Origin: Falsiroseomonas ponticola
GTDB taxonomy: Bacteria > Pseudomonadota > Alphaproteobacteria > Acetobacterales > Acetobacteraceae
DNA length: 64,000 nt
Assembly: GCF_016805305.1 (NCBI RefSeq)
Contig: NZ_JAERQN010000007.1
Location: forward strand, 62,001-126,000
Reading direction: 5' to 3'
A model generated the notes under the pieces. That model had not been told where the DNA came from. It saw only the letters and a program-made list of their open reading frames with translations, and did no database searches. Numbering within the stretch: position 1 is the first letter of the stretch; every line of letters begins with the position of its first letter. Shown here one piece after another: positions 18,987 through 26,894 of the stretch. The translations under genes were made by a program, and so were the position numbers.

Positions 18987-19008
18987 GGGGGCCGGGAGAC
19001 GGGCCCCC
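18987..19008 (+). terminator. GC-rich hairpin after the molybdenum hydroxylase operon
   Basis: Stem GGGGGCC / GGCCCCC with an 8-base loop begins 8 bp past the stop of the large subunit. No T-run follows, so it may act with Rho or only protect the transcript end. Confidence 0.45.
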
Positions 19009-19065
19009 ACTGTCCCAGCAAGATCGGCCGCGACTGTCCCTGTTGTTCCGGCGCCGTCTGGGACA
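19009..19065. promoter_or_regulatory. Clustered TGTCCC boxes upstream of a Bug gene
   Basis: ACTGTCCC occurs at 19009-19016 and 19033-19040, and the inverted TGGGACA is at 19059-19065, all within 100 bp of the start at 19105. TGTCCCA and TGGGACA form a perfect 7-bp inverted pair. The arrangement could be a regulator-binding region, but no regulator can be assigned. Confidence 0.35.
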
Positions 19066-19104
19066 CTCCTCGGGTAACGACAAAGCCCATGAGGAGGGAC
19101 GCCC

Positions 19105-20088
19105 ATGCTGCGACGCACGATGTTGGCCGCCGGACTTGGCCTGCCGGCGCTGATCCACACCCGCTCCGGCCAGGCCCAGGCCACCGGCGGTGCCTGGCCG
19201 AACCGCGCCGTGACCATCGTGGAGGGCTATCCGCCCGGCGGCGTCACCGACCTCGCTTCCCGCGCCGTGGCGGAGCGGATGGCCCGCGAACTCGCCGTGC
19301 CGGTGGTGGTGGACAACCGGCCGGGTGCCGCGACCTCCGTCGCCGCCACCTATGTCGCCCGGTCGCGGCCGGATGGCTACACGCTGGCGATGGGCACCAC
19401 GACGCTCGCCATCAACCAGACGCTCCAGCCCACGCTGACGCCGCGCGATCCGGGGCGGGAGCTGGACCCGATCGGCATGGTGTTCCGCACGCCCTTCATC
19501 CTGCACGTCCACCCTTCCATCCCCGCCCGGACCACGGCGGAGCTGATCGACTACGCCAAGGCCAATCCGGGCAAGCTGCTCTTCGCCTCCCCGGGCACGG
19601 GCGCCGTCAGCCATCTGTGCCTGGAGCTGTTCAAGGCGCGTGCCGGCATCGATATCGTCCATGTCCCCTATCGCGGCGGCGCGCCGGCGGCGCTGGACCT
19701 GCGGGCCGGCCGCGTCCACGCCATGTTCCAGGCGCCGCAGGAAGCCGCGCCGACGCTGCGGGAAGGCGCGACGCGCGGCCTTTCCGTCACGGCGCCGACC
19801 CGGCTGGCGGACTATCCCGCTTTGCCGCCGATCAATGAGATCATCCCGGGCTTCGAGGTCTTCTTCTGGCAGGGCCTCTTCGCCCCTGCCGGCACGCCCG
19901 CCGCGGTGATCGAACGCGCCGGCGCCGCGCTGCGCGCCGCGACGGATGATGCGGCAAATCGCGCCCGCCTGGCGGAGCAGGGCGTCGAACTCGTGTCCGG
20001 CGATGCGGAGATGCTGCGCCAGACGCTGGCGGCCGATACGGCGCGCTGGGGCAGCGTGATCCGCGATGCCGGGATCAAGCTGGAATAG
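19105..20088 (+). CDS. Bug/TctC-family tripartite tricarboxylate transporter substrate-binding protein
   Basis: A 327-residue periplasmic binding protein with a leader ending in GQAQA. Family marks are WPNRAVTIVEGYPPGG near the mature N-terminus, VVDNRPGAATSVAA, PYRGGAPAALDLRAGRVHAMF and the closing KLE. Bug proteins bind carboxylates and other small acids and far outnumber membrane TctAB subunits in such genomes. No TctAB genes are beside it, so it is an orphan. The HMG-CoA reductase gene follows 44 bp later, which hints at a mevalonate or related acid, but this is speculative. Confidence 0.9.
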   Translation: MLRRTMLAAGLGLPALIHTRSGQAQATGGAWPNRAVTIVEGYPPGGVTDLASRAVAERMARELAVPVVVDNRPGAATSVAATYVARSRPDGYTLAMGTTTLAINQTLQPTLTPRDPGRELDPIGMVFRTPFILHVHPSIPARTTAELIDYAKANPGKLLFASPGTGAVSHLCLELFKARAGIDIVHVPYRGGAPAALDLRAGRVHAMFQAPQEAAPTLREGATRGLSVTAPTRLADYPALPPINEIIPGFEVFFWQGLFAPAGTPAAVIERAGAALRAATDDAANRARLAEQGVELVSGDAEMLRQTLAADTARWGSVIRDAGIKLE

Positions 20089-20132
20089 GGGCCGCGCGAC
20101 CTCTCCCCCAGCCACTCCCTCAGGACCGGATC

Positions 20133-21410
20133 ATGTCGCTCAGCAACCTCACCTCCCGCATTTCTGGCTTCCACCGCATGACGATGGAGGAGCGGCTGGC
20201 GGCGGTCGCAGCCTTCGCGGGCCTCGATGATGCCGCCGTCGCGCAGCTTGGCCGCGGCGGCAACATCGACGCGCATCTTGCCGACCACATGATCGAGAAC
20301 ACGGTCTCCACCATCGCCATTCCCGTGGGCGTGGCGACGAACATGAAGGTGGATGGGCGGGACGTGCTGGTGCCGATGGCGACGGAGGAATCCTCCGTCG
20401 TCGCCGCGGTCTGCAACTCCGCCCGCCAGTGCTATGACAGCGGCGGCTTCGTCACCTCGGTCAGCGGCAACCTGATGATCGCGCAGGTGCAGCTGGTCGG
20501 CGTGCCCGATCCCGGCCATGCGCGTATCCGCATCCTGGAACACCGGGAGGAAATCGCCGCGATCTGCGATGGCTGCGACCCGATGCTGGTGAAGCTCGGC
20601 GGCGGCTTCCGGGATGTCGAAGTGCGCGTCGTGCCGTCCCAGGGCGGGCCGATGGTGGTGACGCACCTCATCATCGACACGCGCGACGCGATGGGCGCCA
20701 ACACCGTCAACACCATGGCGGAGACGCTGGCGCCCTCCATCGAGCAATGGACCGGCGGCAAGGTCTTCCTTCGCATCCTGTCCAACCTGGCGGATCGCCG
20801 CCTGGCACGGGCACGGGCGGTCTGGCCGGTGGAGGCGATCGGGGGTGCCGCGGTGCGGGACGGCATGATCGCCGCCTACCACTTCGCGGAGGCTGATCCC
20901 TACCGCGCCGCGACGCACAACAAGGGCATCATGAACGGCGTCTCCGCCGTGGTGCTCGCGACCGGCAACGACACCCGCGCGGTGGAGGCGGGCGCCCATG
21001 CCTATGCCGCCCGCCATGGCCGCTACACCAGCCTGACGACCTGGGAGGTGACGGCGGATGGGTCGCTGGCGGGGATGCTGGAGATGCCGATGCCGGTCGG
21101 CCTGGTGGGCGGCGCCACGAAGATCCATCCGACGGCGCAGGCCTGCCTGAAGATCCTCGGTGTGAAGACCGCGGCCGACCTGGCGCGGATCATGGCCGCG
21201 GTCGGACTCGCGCAGAATTTCGGGGCGATCAAGGCGCTGGCGACGGTTGGCATCCAGCAGGGCCACATGGCGCTGCATGCGCATAACGTGGCGATCGCCG
21301 CGGGCGCGACGGGGGCGGAGGTCGAGAAGCTGGCCGCGCTGCTGGTCGCGCGTCGCCAGGTGCGGCCGGATGTGGCGGCGGAGGAACTGGCCAAGCTGCG
21401 GGCGGGCTAG
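20133..21410 (+). CDS. mvaA: Hydroxymethylglutaryl-CoA reductase, degradative (class II)
   Basis: A 425-residue class II HMG-CoA reductase of the type that oxidises mevalonate to HMG-CoA. It has the class II start (RISGFHRMTMEERLA), the catalytic Glu85 in ATEESS, the catalytic Lys in THNKGIMNG, an Asp in ATGNDTRAVEAGAHAYA and the His of GHMALHAHN near the C-terminus. Without an eukaryotic-type membrane anchor it is soluble. A downstream HMG-CoA lyase, usual in mevalonate catabolism, is not in the window. The flanking Bug binding protein and MocR regulator may belong to the same catabolic unit. Confidence 0.9.
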   Translation: MSLSNLTSRISGFHRMTMEERLAAVAAFAGLDDAAVAQLGRGGNIDAHLADHMIENTVSTIAIPVGVATNMKVDGRDVLVPMATEESSVVAAVCNSARQCYDSGGFVTSVSGNLMIAQVQLVGVPDPGHARIRILEHREEIAAICDGCDPMLVKLGGGFRDVEVRVVPSQGGPMVVTHLIIDTRDAMGANTVNTMAETLAPSIEQWTGGKVFLRILSNLADRRLARARAVWPVEAIGGAAVRDGMIAAYHFAEADPYRAATHNKGIMNGVSAVVLATGNDTRAVEAGAHAYAARHGRYTSLTTWEVTADGSLAGMLEMPMPVGLVGGATKIHPTAQACLKILGVKTAADLARIMAAVGLAQNFGAIKALATVGIQQGHMALHAHNVAIAAGATGAEVEKLAALLVARRQVRPDVAAEELAKLRAG

Positions 21411-21462
21411 CCATCCGCCGCGCCACCGCGAAGGATGCACGCGGCGGCGGGCGCAGGAGGTC

Positions 21463-22857
21463 ATGGGAGCAAGGCCGACGACACGGGGGCAGGAGATCGT
21501 CGACCGCATCGCCGATGCGATCGAGCGTGGCCTGCTGAAGCCCGGGGAGAAGCTGGCTTCCGTCCGGCGCGCCGCGGAGGATCACGGCGTTTCCAAGAAC
21601 ACCATGGCGGAGGCCTATGATCGCCTGGTCGCCTCCGGCCATCTGGAGCCGCGGCGGGGCGCTGGCTACTTCGCCGCCGCCACGGCACGCCCCGCCCGCG
21701 CCCGCGTGCCGCCACACCTGGCGGAGGCGATCGACACCGTCTCTCTGCTGCGGGAACAGCTGGAGGCGCAGCACAAGGTCCGGCCCGGCGATGGTCGCCC
21801 GCCACCCGGCTGGATGGAAGGGTCCGAGCTGTCCGCGCAATTCGCGGGCGGCAAGTGGCGACCGGGTGGCAGCCTGGAACATGGCTATGGCAGTTCCTGG
21901 GGCTTCCTGCCGCTGCGGGAACGCATCGCGCTGTCGCTGGTCGAACGCGGCGTCTCCTGCGCGCCCGACCAGGTGCTGACGACGATGGGCGCCAACCACG
22001 CGCTCGACCTCGTCATCCGGCACATCGCGGAGCCCGGCGACACGGTGGTGGTGGATGATCCCGGCTACTACCCGCTGTTCGGCAAGCTGCAACTGGCCCG
22101 GCTGCGGGCCGTCGGCGTTCGGCGCCTGGCGGAGGGCCCGGATCCAGACGAGTTGGTGGCGCGGCTGGCGCAGCACCGGCCGAAGGCCTTCTTCACGCAG
22201 TCGCTGGCGCACAACCCCACCGGCGGCACGCTGGCGCCGGCCATCGCCCATCGCGTGCTGGCCGCGGCGGAACGGCATGGCGTGACGATCGTGGAATGCG
22301 ATCCTTTCGCGGACATCCTGCCCGCGGCCAGCACGCGACTGGCAGCGCTGGACGGTCTGCGTCGCGTCATCAGCATCGGCACCTTCTCCAAAACCCTCTC
22401 GGCATCGCTGCGCGTGGGCTATGTGGCGGCGGCGCCGGCCGTGGTTGCGGCGCTGAACGACCTGAAGATGCTGACGGTCGTCTCGACCTCCACCTATGCG
22501 GAGCGCTTCGTCGCGCATCTCATCCAGGGCGGCCACTACCTGCGGCACCTGCGCCGCCTGCGGCAGCGGGTGGAGGCGGCGACGGCGCTGGCGGTGCGGC
22601 AGTTGGGGGAAGCCGGCTGGCCGGTGGCGCCGCCAGCGGGGGGCGGGCTCTATCTGTGGGTGCCTTTCCCGGCGGGCCTGGACGAGGCCGAGATCTGCCA
22701 CCGCGCCTCGGCCGAGGGCATCTTCCTCGCACCCGGCTCCATCTTTCGGCCGGAGCGGGGGGCGGAGGGGCAGGCCGCGATGATGCGGGTGAACGTGGCC
22801 TATGCCAGCGATCCTCACTTCCTGGCGTTCCTGGCGCAGGCGGCGTCACGGCGGTGA
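21463..22857 (+). CDS. MocR-type regulator (GntR HTH fused to aminotransferase-like domain)
   Basis: A 464-residue PLP-dependent transcription factor. The GntR winged helix is at residues 5-75 (RIADAIERGLLKPGEKLASVRR, NTMAEAYDRLVASG). A fold-type I aminotransferase domain follows, with DDPGYYPLFG, HNPTGGTLAP, ECDPFADILP and the PLP Lys in GTFSKTLSASLRVGY. The AGGAGG site is only 2 bp from the ATG, so initiation may be weak. It probably regulates adjacent genes in response to an amino compound or PLP. The neighbouring targets could be mvaA or the Bug gene downstream. Confidence 0.9.
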   Translation: MGARPTTRGQEIVDRIADAIERGLLKPGEKLASVRRAAEDHGVSKNTMAEAYDRLVASGHLEPRRGAGYFAAATARPARARVPPHLAEAIDTVSLLREQLEAQHKVRPGDGRPPPGWMEGSELSAQFAGGKWRPGGSLEHGYGSSWGFLPLRERIALSLVERGVSCAPDQVLTTMGANHALDLVIRHIAEPGDTVVVDDPGYYPLFGKLQLARLRAVGVRRLAEGPDPDELVARLAQHRPKAFFTQSLAHNPTGGTLAPAIAHRVLAAAERHGVTIVECDPFADILPAASTRLAALDGLRRVISIGTFSKTLSASLRVGYVAAAPAVVAALNDLKMLTVVSTSTYAERFVAHLIQGGHYLRHLRRLRQRVEAATALAVRQLGEAGWPVAPPAGGGLYLWVPFPAGLDEAEICHRASAEGIFLAPGSIFRPERGAEGQAAMMRVNVAYASDPHFLAFLAQAASRR

Positions 22858-22977
22858 CGGGCCGGCGAGGTCGCGCTGGGGGGCAGATCGTCGACGCTGT
22901 TGTATGCGATTGGTATCCCACCTAGGCTGACCGGTGTCCGGTCCATGGCCGGACCCATCATGGCGAGGAGACACCGC

Positions 22978-23964
22978 ATGCCTATCGGGAGTCTGGCTGT
23001 TTCACGCCGCGCGCTGCTCGCGGCCAGCGGCCTCGCCGCGCTGCCGGCGCGCGCGCAGGGCGCGTGGAAGCCGGCGCGGGAGGTGAGGATCCTCTGCGGC
23101 TTCGCGCCCGGTGGCGCGGGCGACCTGCTCTGCCGGCTGATGGCCGATGCGCTGCGCGCCCAATGGGGCCAGACGGTGATCGTGGAGACGCGGTCCGGCG
23201 CCGGCGGCATCATCTCCGCCGAGGCCTGCGCGCGGGCGGCGCCGGATGGCCATACGGTGGTGCTGGCGACGATGGCGATGCTCACCGTCTCCCCGCAGCT
23301 GCCCGGCGTCACCATGCCGATCAACATGGAGACGGAGCTGACGCCGATCGCCAGCCTGGCGGGCATCTACAAGATCCTCGTGGCCTATCCGCAGGCGCCC
23401 TTCCGGGACGTGCCAAGCCTGATCGCGCATGCGCGGGCCCATCCGCAGGCGGTGGCCTATGGGTCGGCCGGCGTCGGGTCCAGCCCGCATCTGGCGGCGG
23501 AGCTTTTCGCGCGGCAGGCGGGCGTGGAGCTGACCCATGTGCCCTATCGCGGCGGCGCACCGGCCATCACCGACCTGGTGGCGGGCCGGATCGGCTTCAT
23601 GATCGGCAACATGCCGGAGTTCCTCGGCCAGATCCGCGGCGGCGGGCTGCGCGCCATCGCCTTCGGGGGCAGCACCGCGGCGCCGGCGCTGCCGGACCTG
23701 CCCCTCATCAAGCAGTGGCTGCCGGGCTACGATGTCAGCAACTGGTTCGGCTTCTGCGGCCCCGGCCGGCTGCCGCCGGAGATCCTGGCGGCGTGGAACG
23801 CCGCGCTGCAGGCGGCGCTGGCCGATCCGCCGACGCGGGCGCGCATGGTGGAGGCCGGGATGGAGATCATGGGCGGCCCCGTCGCCAGCTTCACCAACCT
23901 GATCGCCGCCGACCGGCAGCGCTGGGGCGGCGTCATCCAGGCGGCTGGCATCCGTGGCGATTGA
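22978..23964 (+). CDS. Bug/TctC-family substrate-binding protein
   Basis: A second orphan TTT binding protein, 328 residues from the ATG at 22978, which follows a GAGGAG site. The leader (SRRALLAASGLAALPARAQ) is Tat-like. Mature features are VRILCGFAPGGAGD, ETRSGAGGIISAEA, PYRGGAPAITDLVAGRIGFM and the C-terminal AADRQRWGGVI. An in-frame ATG at 22945 would add 11 residues. The next gene starts inside its last codons, so the two are co-expressed. Confidence 0.9.
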   Translation: MPIGSLAVSRRALLAASGLAALPARAQGAWKPAREVRILCGFAPGGAGDLLCRLMADALRAQWGQTVIVETRSGAGGIISAEACARAAPDGHTVVLATMAMLTVSPQLPGVTMPINMETELTPIASLAGIYKILVAYPQAPFRDVPSLIAHARAHPQAVAYGSAGVGSSPHLAAELFARQAGVELTHVPYRGGAPAITDLVAGRIGFMIGNMPEFLGQIRGGGLRAIAFGGSTAAPALPDLPLIKQWLPGYDVSNWFGFCGPGRLPPEILAAWNAALQAALADPPTRARMVEAGMEIMGGPVASFTNLIAADRQRWGGVIQAAGIRGD

Positions 23965-24676
23965 TCCCACCCCGCCGGAGGCCGTGCGGGCCCGGCTCGA
24001 GGAATTCCGCGCGCGCCGCGGCTATGTCCTGCCGCACCAGGGCGCGATGGCCGCGGCGATGCCCGACCTGCAGGACGCCTATGGCGTCATGTACAAGGCG
24101 CTGACGCTGACGGAACGGCACCTCGACCCCTTCGAGAAGGAGTTCGTCTGGCTCGCCATCCTGACGGCGGCGGAGGAGCATGTGGGCACGCACCATGTGG
24201 ACCTGTTCTTCCGCACGGGCGGCACCGGCCCGCAGGCGGAGGCGGTGTTCCGCCTGGTGGCCTGGGCGCGGGGCGCGGAAACCTTCGGCTTCCTCGACCG
24301 GCATTGGCAGGGCTACTTCCCCGAGGTGCCGGCGGCCGCCGCGTACCGCGCGGGCACGGCGGCGCTGATCGCGGGGCTCGACGTGCCGGCGCCGCTGGCG
24401 CGGCTGGCGCTGCTCGGCATCCATGCCGCGCGGGGCGCGCATTGGCCGCTGACCGCCGACCTCGAGGCCGCCTATGGCGAGGCGGTGCCGGAGCCGAAGA
24501 TGGCGGAGGCGATGAGCCTGGCCATGTGGCCCTGCGGCGTGAACCGGTTCCTGGAGGCGTGTGGCGTCTGGCTGGCGCTGCTGCGGAGCGGCCGGGTCGA
24601 GCCGTCTCCGGCCTTTCGCGCCTGGGCGGAGACGCCGGGGCAGGACGGTTTCGTGCTGGCGCCGCGCGGCGGCTGA
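23954..24676 (+). CDS. AhpD-like / carboxymuconolactone decarboxylase-family protein
   Basis: A 240-residue, mostly helical protein with GTG start that overlaps the preceding Bug gene by 11 bp. The segment LTLTERHLDPFEKEFVWLAILTAAEEHVGTHHVDLFFRTG resembles the core of the CMD/AhpD fold, with EEHVGTHH where AhpD has the ExxCxxCxxH motif. The redox cysteines are replaced, so peroxidase activity by the usual mechanism is unlikely. A second pseudo-repeat follows (LALLGIHAARGAHW). The function is unknown; coupling to a binding-protein gene suggests catabolism of its ligand. Confidence 0.65.
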   Translation: MAIDPTPPEAVRARLEEFRARRGYVLPHQGAMAAAMPDLQDAYGVMYKALTLTERHLDPFEKEFVWLAILTAAEEHVGTHHVDLFFRTGGTGPQAEAVFRLVAWARGAETFGFLDRHWQGYFPEVPAAAAYRAGTAALIAGLDVPAPLARLALLGIHAARGAHWPLTADLEAAYGEAVPEPKMAEAMSLAMWPCGVNRFLEACGVWLALLRSGRVEPSPAFRAWAETPGQDGFVLAPRGG

Positions 24677-24724
24677 TGGCCGGCTGGCGCCCTGCGGCCG
24701 TGTCTTCCTGCGATGTCAGGGAAG

Positions 24725-24798
24725 TGGCTGGGGGACCTGGATTCGAACCAAGACTGCCCGAGTCAGAGTCGGGAGTTCTACCGTTAAACTATCCCCCA
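24725..24798 (-). tRNA. tRNA-Gln (anticodon CTG)
   Basis: The minus strand folds into a full cloverleaf of 74 nt including an encoded CCA. The acceptor TGGGGGA pairs with TCCCCCA, the anticodon stem CCCGA/TCGGG encloses the loop CTCTGAC, and the T-arm has TTCGAAT. The discriminator is G, as expected for glutamine tRNAs. Confidence 0.95.
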
Positions 24799-24945
24799 CC
24801 AGCGGGGCATCGGCGTGCCGTCCGTGGCGTGGCGGCGAGGTAGCATGATGGTCGGGGCTCGGCAACTGCCCCCCGGACGCGCGATCGACACCGATAAGGG
24901 CGGGCTGGTGGGGGCCTGTGCACGCCTCGCCGTCATCGAATTGCC

Positions 24946-26148
24946 TTGCCCCGGCGGCGCCATCGCCGGATCATGCTGGAAGCCCGCCCGCCGCCACCCA
25001 TGGCCGGGGCGGGCGCCCGGACCATGATGACGAAGGATGCGCACCAGGCGGCCGACGCCGCTCCACCCCCCGAGCCCTGCGGCGCCCTGCCGCCGGTGGG
25101 GGTGGCGCTGCGCCCGCGGGATGGCGCGATGGCCTGCGGATCCCGGGCCTATGCGGCGCTCGACCTCGGCACCAACAACTGCCGCCTGCTCGTGGGCACC
25201 CCCGCGCCGGGCGGCAATTTCCGGGTCGTGGACAGCTTCAGCCGCATCGTCCGGCTGGGGGAGGGGCTGGGCGCCACGGGCAACCTCTCCGACGCCGCCA
25301 TGGACCGCGCGGTCGTGGCACTGCGCGCCTGCGCCGAGAAGCTCGCCCGCCGGCCGGTCCGCGCCCTGCAGGCGGTAACGACCGAGGCCTGCCGCCGCGC
25401 CGCCAACGGCGCCGCCTTCCTGGCCCGGGTGGAGCGCGAAACCGGCCTCCGGCTGCGCGTCATCTCCCCGCGGGAGGAGGCGGAACTCGCCATGGAATCC
25501 TGCGCGCCGCTGCTGGAGCCTGGGGACCGGCGGGCGCTGCTGTTCGACATCGGCGGCGGATCGACCGAGATCGCCTGGATCCGCACCCATCCCGGCCGCC
25601 AGGTGCCGGAGCTGATCGGCTACATCTCCGTCCCCGTGGGCGTGGTCACGCTGTCCGAACGCTGCGGCCCCTCCTGCTTCACGGAAGCCGGCTTCCACGC
25701 CGTGGTGGATGAGGTCGCGGCCAGGCTGGCCGGGTTCGACGCGGTGCATTGCATCGGGCAGGAGATCAGGGCGGGCGGCGTGCGGCTGATGGGCACCTCC
25801 GGCACCGTGACCACGTTGGCCGGGGTGGCGATGGCGCTGCCCCGCTACCGGCGGCCGCTGGTGGATGGGCAGACGCTGGAGGCCTGCGTGGCCGACCAGG
25901 CGCTGGGGGACCTCTTCGCCCTCGGGCGGGATGGGCTGGCGGCGCATCCCTGCGTCGGGCCGGACCGGGTGGATTTCGTGCTGCCGGGCTGCGCCGTCTA
26001 TGCCGCCATCCGGCGCGTCTGGCCCGTGCCGCGGCTGACCGTCGCCGACCGCGGGTTGCGGGAGGGGATCCTGCTCCGCCTCATGCGCGCGGACCGGATG
26101 GCGGCGGCGAAGCGGCCGGTGCCGCGTGGCTGGCACGGAACCGCCTGA
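24946..26148 (+). CDS. Ppx/GppA-family phosphatase
   Basis: An exopolyphosphatase or guanosine pentaphosphate phosphatase-type enzyme of the ASKHA fold. The phosphate-1 motif is YAALDLGTNNCRLLVG, followed by the catalytic Glu region VTTEACRRA, the phosphate-2 motif LLFDIGGGSTEIAW and the late GTSGTVTTLAG. The catalytic core starts only near residue 67. In-frame ATGs at 24973, 25000 and 25024 are equally possible starts, and none has a clear ribosome site. The single domain of this form (no long C-terminal HD domain) fits the GppA-like type common in alphaproteobacteria. It sits 17 bp upstream of rlmE. Confidence 0.87.
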   Translation: MPRRRHRRIMLEARPPPPMAGAGARTMMTKDAHQAADAAPPPEPCGALPPVGVALRPRDGAMACGSRAYAALDLGTNNCRLLVGTPAPGGNFRVVDSFSRIVRLGEGLGATGNLSDAAMDRAVVALRACAEKLARRPVRALQAVTTEACRRAANGAAFLARVERETGLRLRVISPREEAELAMESCAPLLEPGDRRALLFDIGGGSTEIAWIRTHPGRQVPELIGYISVPVGVVTLSERCGPSCFTEAGFHAVVDEVAARLAGFDAVHCIGQEIRAGGVRLMGTSGTVTTLAGVAMALPRYRRPLVDGQTLEACVADQALGDLFALGRDGLAAHPCVGPDRVDFVLPGCAVYAAIRRVWPVPRLTVADRGLREGILLRLMRADRMAAAKRPVPRGWHGTA

Positions 26149-26165
26149 GGGCGTATGGCCCGCCC

Positions 26166-26894
26166 ATGGCGAAGACACCCGGCGGCAAGCCACCCTCCTC
26201 CGTTCCCGGCCGGCAGCAGAACAAGGCAGGCACCAGGCCGGCGGATCGCGCGCTCAAGACCCGGCTCCGCACCGCGGAGGGGCGGACCATCGGCAGCCAG
26301 CGCTGGCTCGAGCGGCAGCTGAACGACCCCTATGTGAAGGAAGCCAAGGCGCGCGGGCTGCGCAGCCGGGCCGCCTTCAAGCTGGAGCAGATGGATGACA
26401 GGTTCCGGCTGCTGAAGCCGGGCAGCCGCGTGGTGGACCTCGGCGCGGCGCCGGGGGGCTGGACGCAGGTGTCGCTGGCGCGCGGCGGCGCACAGGCCAA
26501 GGTCGTGGCGATCGACCTGCTGCCGGTGGACCCGATCCCGGGCGCCATCCTCATCCAGGGCGATTTCCAGGACCAGGCGGCGGAGGATGCGGTGCTGGCC
26601 GCGCTGGACGGCCAGGCCGACCTGGTGCTGTCCGACATGGCGCCCAACACCACGGGCCACAACGCGACCGACCACCTGCGCATCATGGCGCTGGCGGAGA
26701 TCGCGCTGGATTTCGCCCGGCGCGTGCTGGCGCCGGGCGGCGGCTTCGTCACCAAGGTCTTCGCCGGCGGGTCGGAGAAGGAGTTCCTCGCGACCCTCAA
26801 GCGGGACTTCGCCCAGGTGCGCCACGCCAAGCCCCCCGCCAGCCGGAAGGACAGCGCGGAGCTCTACGTGGTCGCGACCGGGTTCCGGGGCTAG
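26166..26894 (+). CDS. rlmE: 23S rRNA 2'-O-ribose methyltransferase RlmE (FtsJ/RrmJ)
   Basis: A 242-residue SAM-dependent methyltransferase that modifies U2552 in the 23S A-loop. It shows RSRAAFKLEQMDDRF with the first catalytic Lys, the SAM-binding DLGAAPGGWTQV, the catalytic Asp in VLSDMAPNTTGH, FVTKVFAGG with the second Lys and the ELYVVATGF ending with its Glu. An N-terminal basic extension of about 45 residues is common in alphaproteobacteria. Its stop codon shares bases with the stop of the convergent gene (CTAG). Confidence 0.93.
   Translation: MAKTPGGKPPSSVPGRQQNKAGTRPADRALKTRLRTAEGRTIGSQRWLERQLNDPYVKEAKARGLRSRAAFKLEQMDDRFRLLKPGSRVVDLGAAPGGWTQVSLARGGAQAKVVAIDLLPVDPIPGAILIQGDFQDQAAEDAVLAALDGQADLVLSDMAPNTTGHNATDHLRIMALAEIALDFARRVLAPGGGFVTKVFAGGSEKEFLATLKRDFAQVRHAKPPASRKDSAELYVVATGFRG

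Noticed and set aside
15761..19090. 1109-codon minus-strand frame opposite the molybdenum hydroxylase genes
   Set aside because: Its translation is His/Arg/Gly-rich low-complexity sequence, while the opposite strand encodes three well-conserved subunits. It is open only because of codon bias at the third position.
24728..24843. Protein-coding frames across the tRNA-Gln locus
   Set aside because: The region folds as a complete tRNA with CCA on the minus strand; the frames have no start signals.
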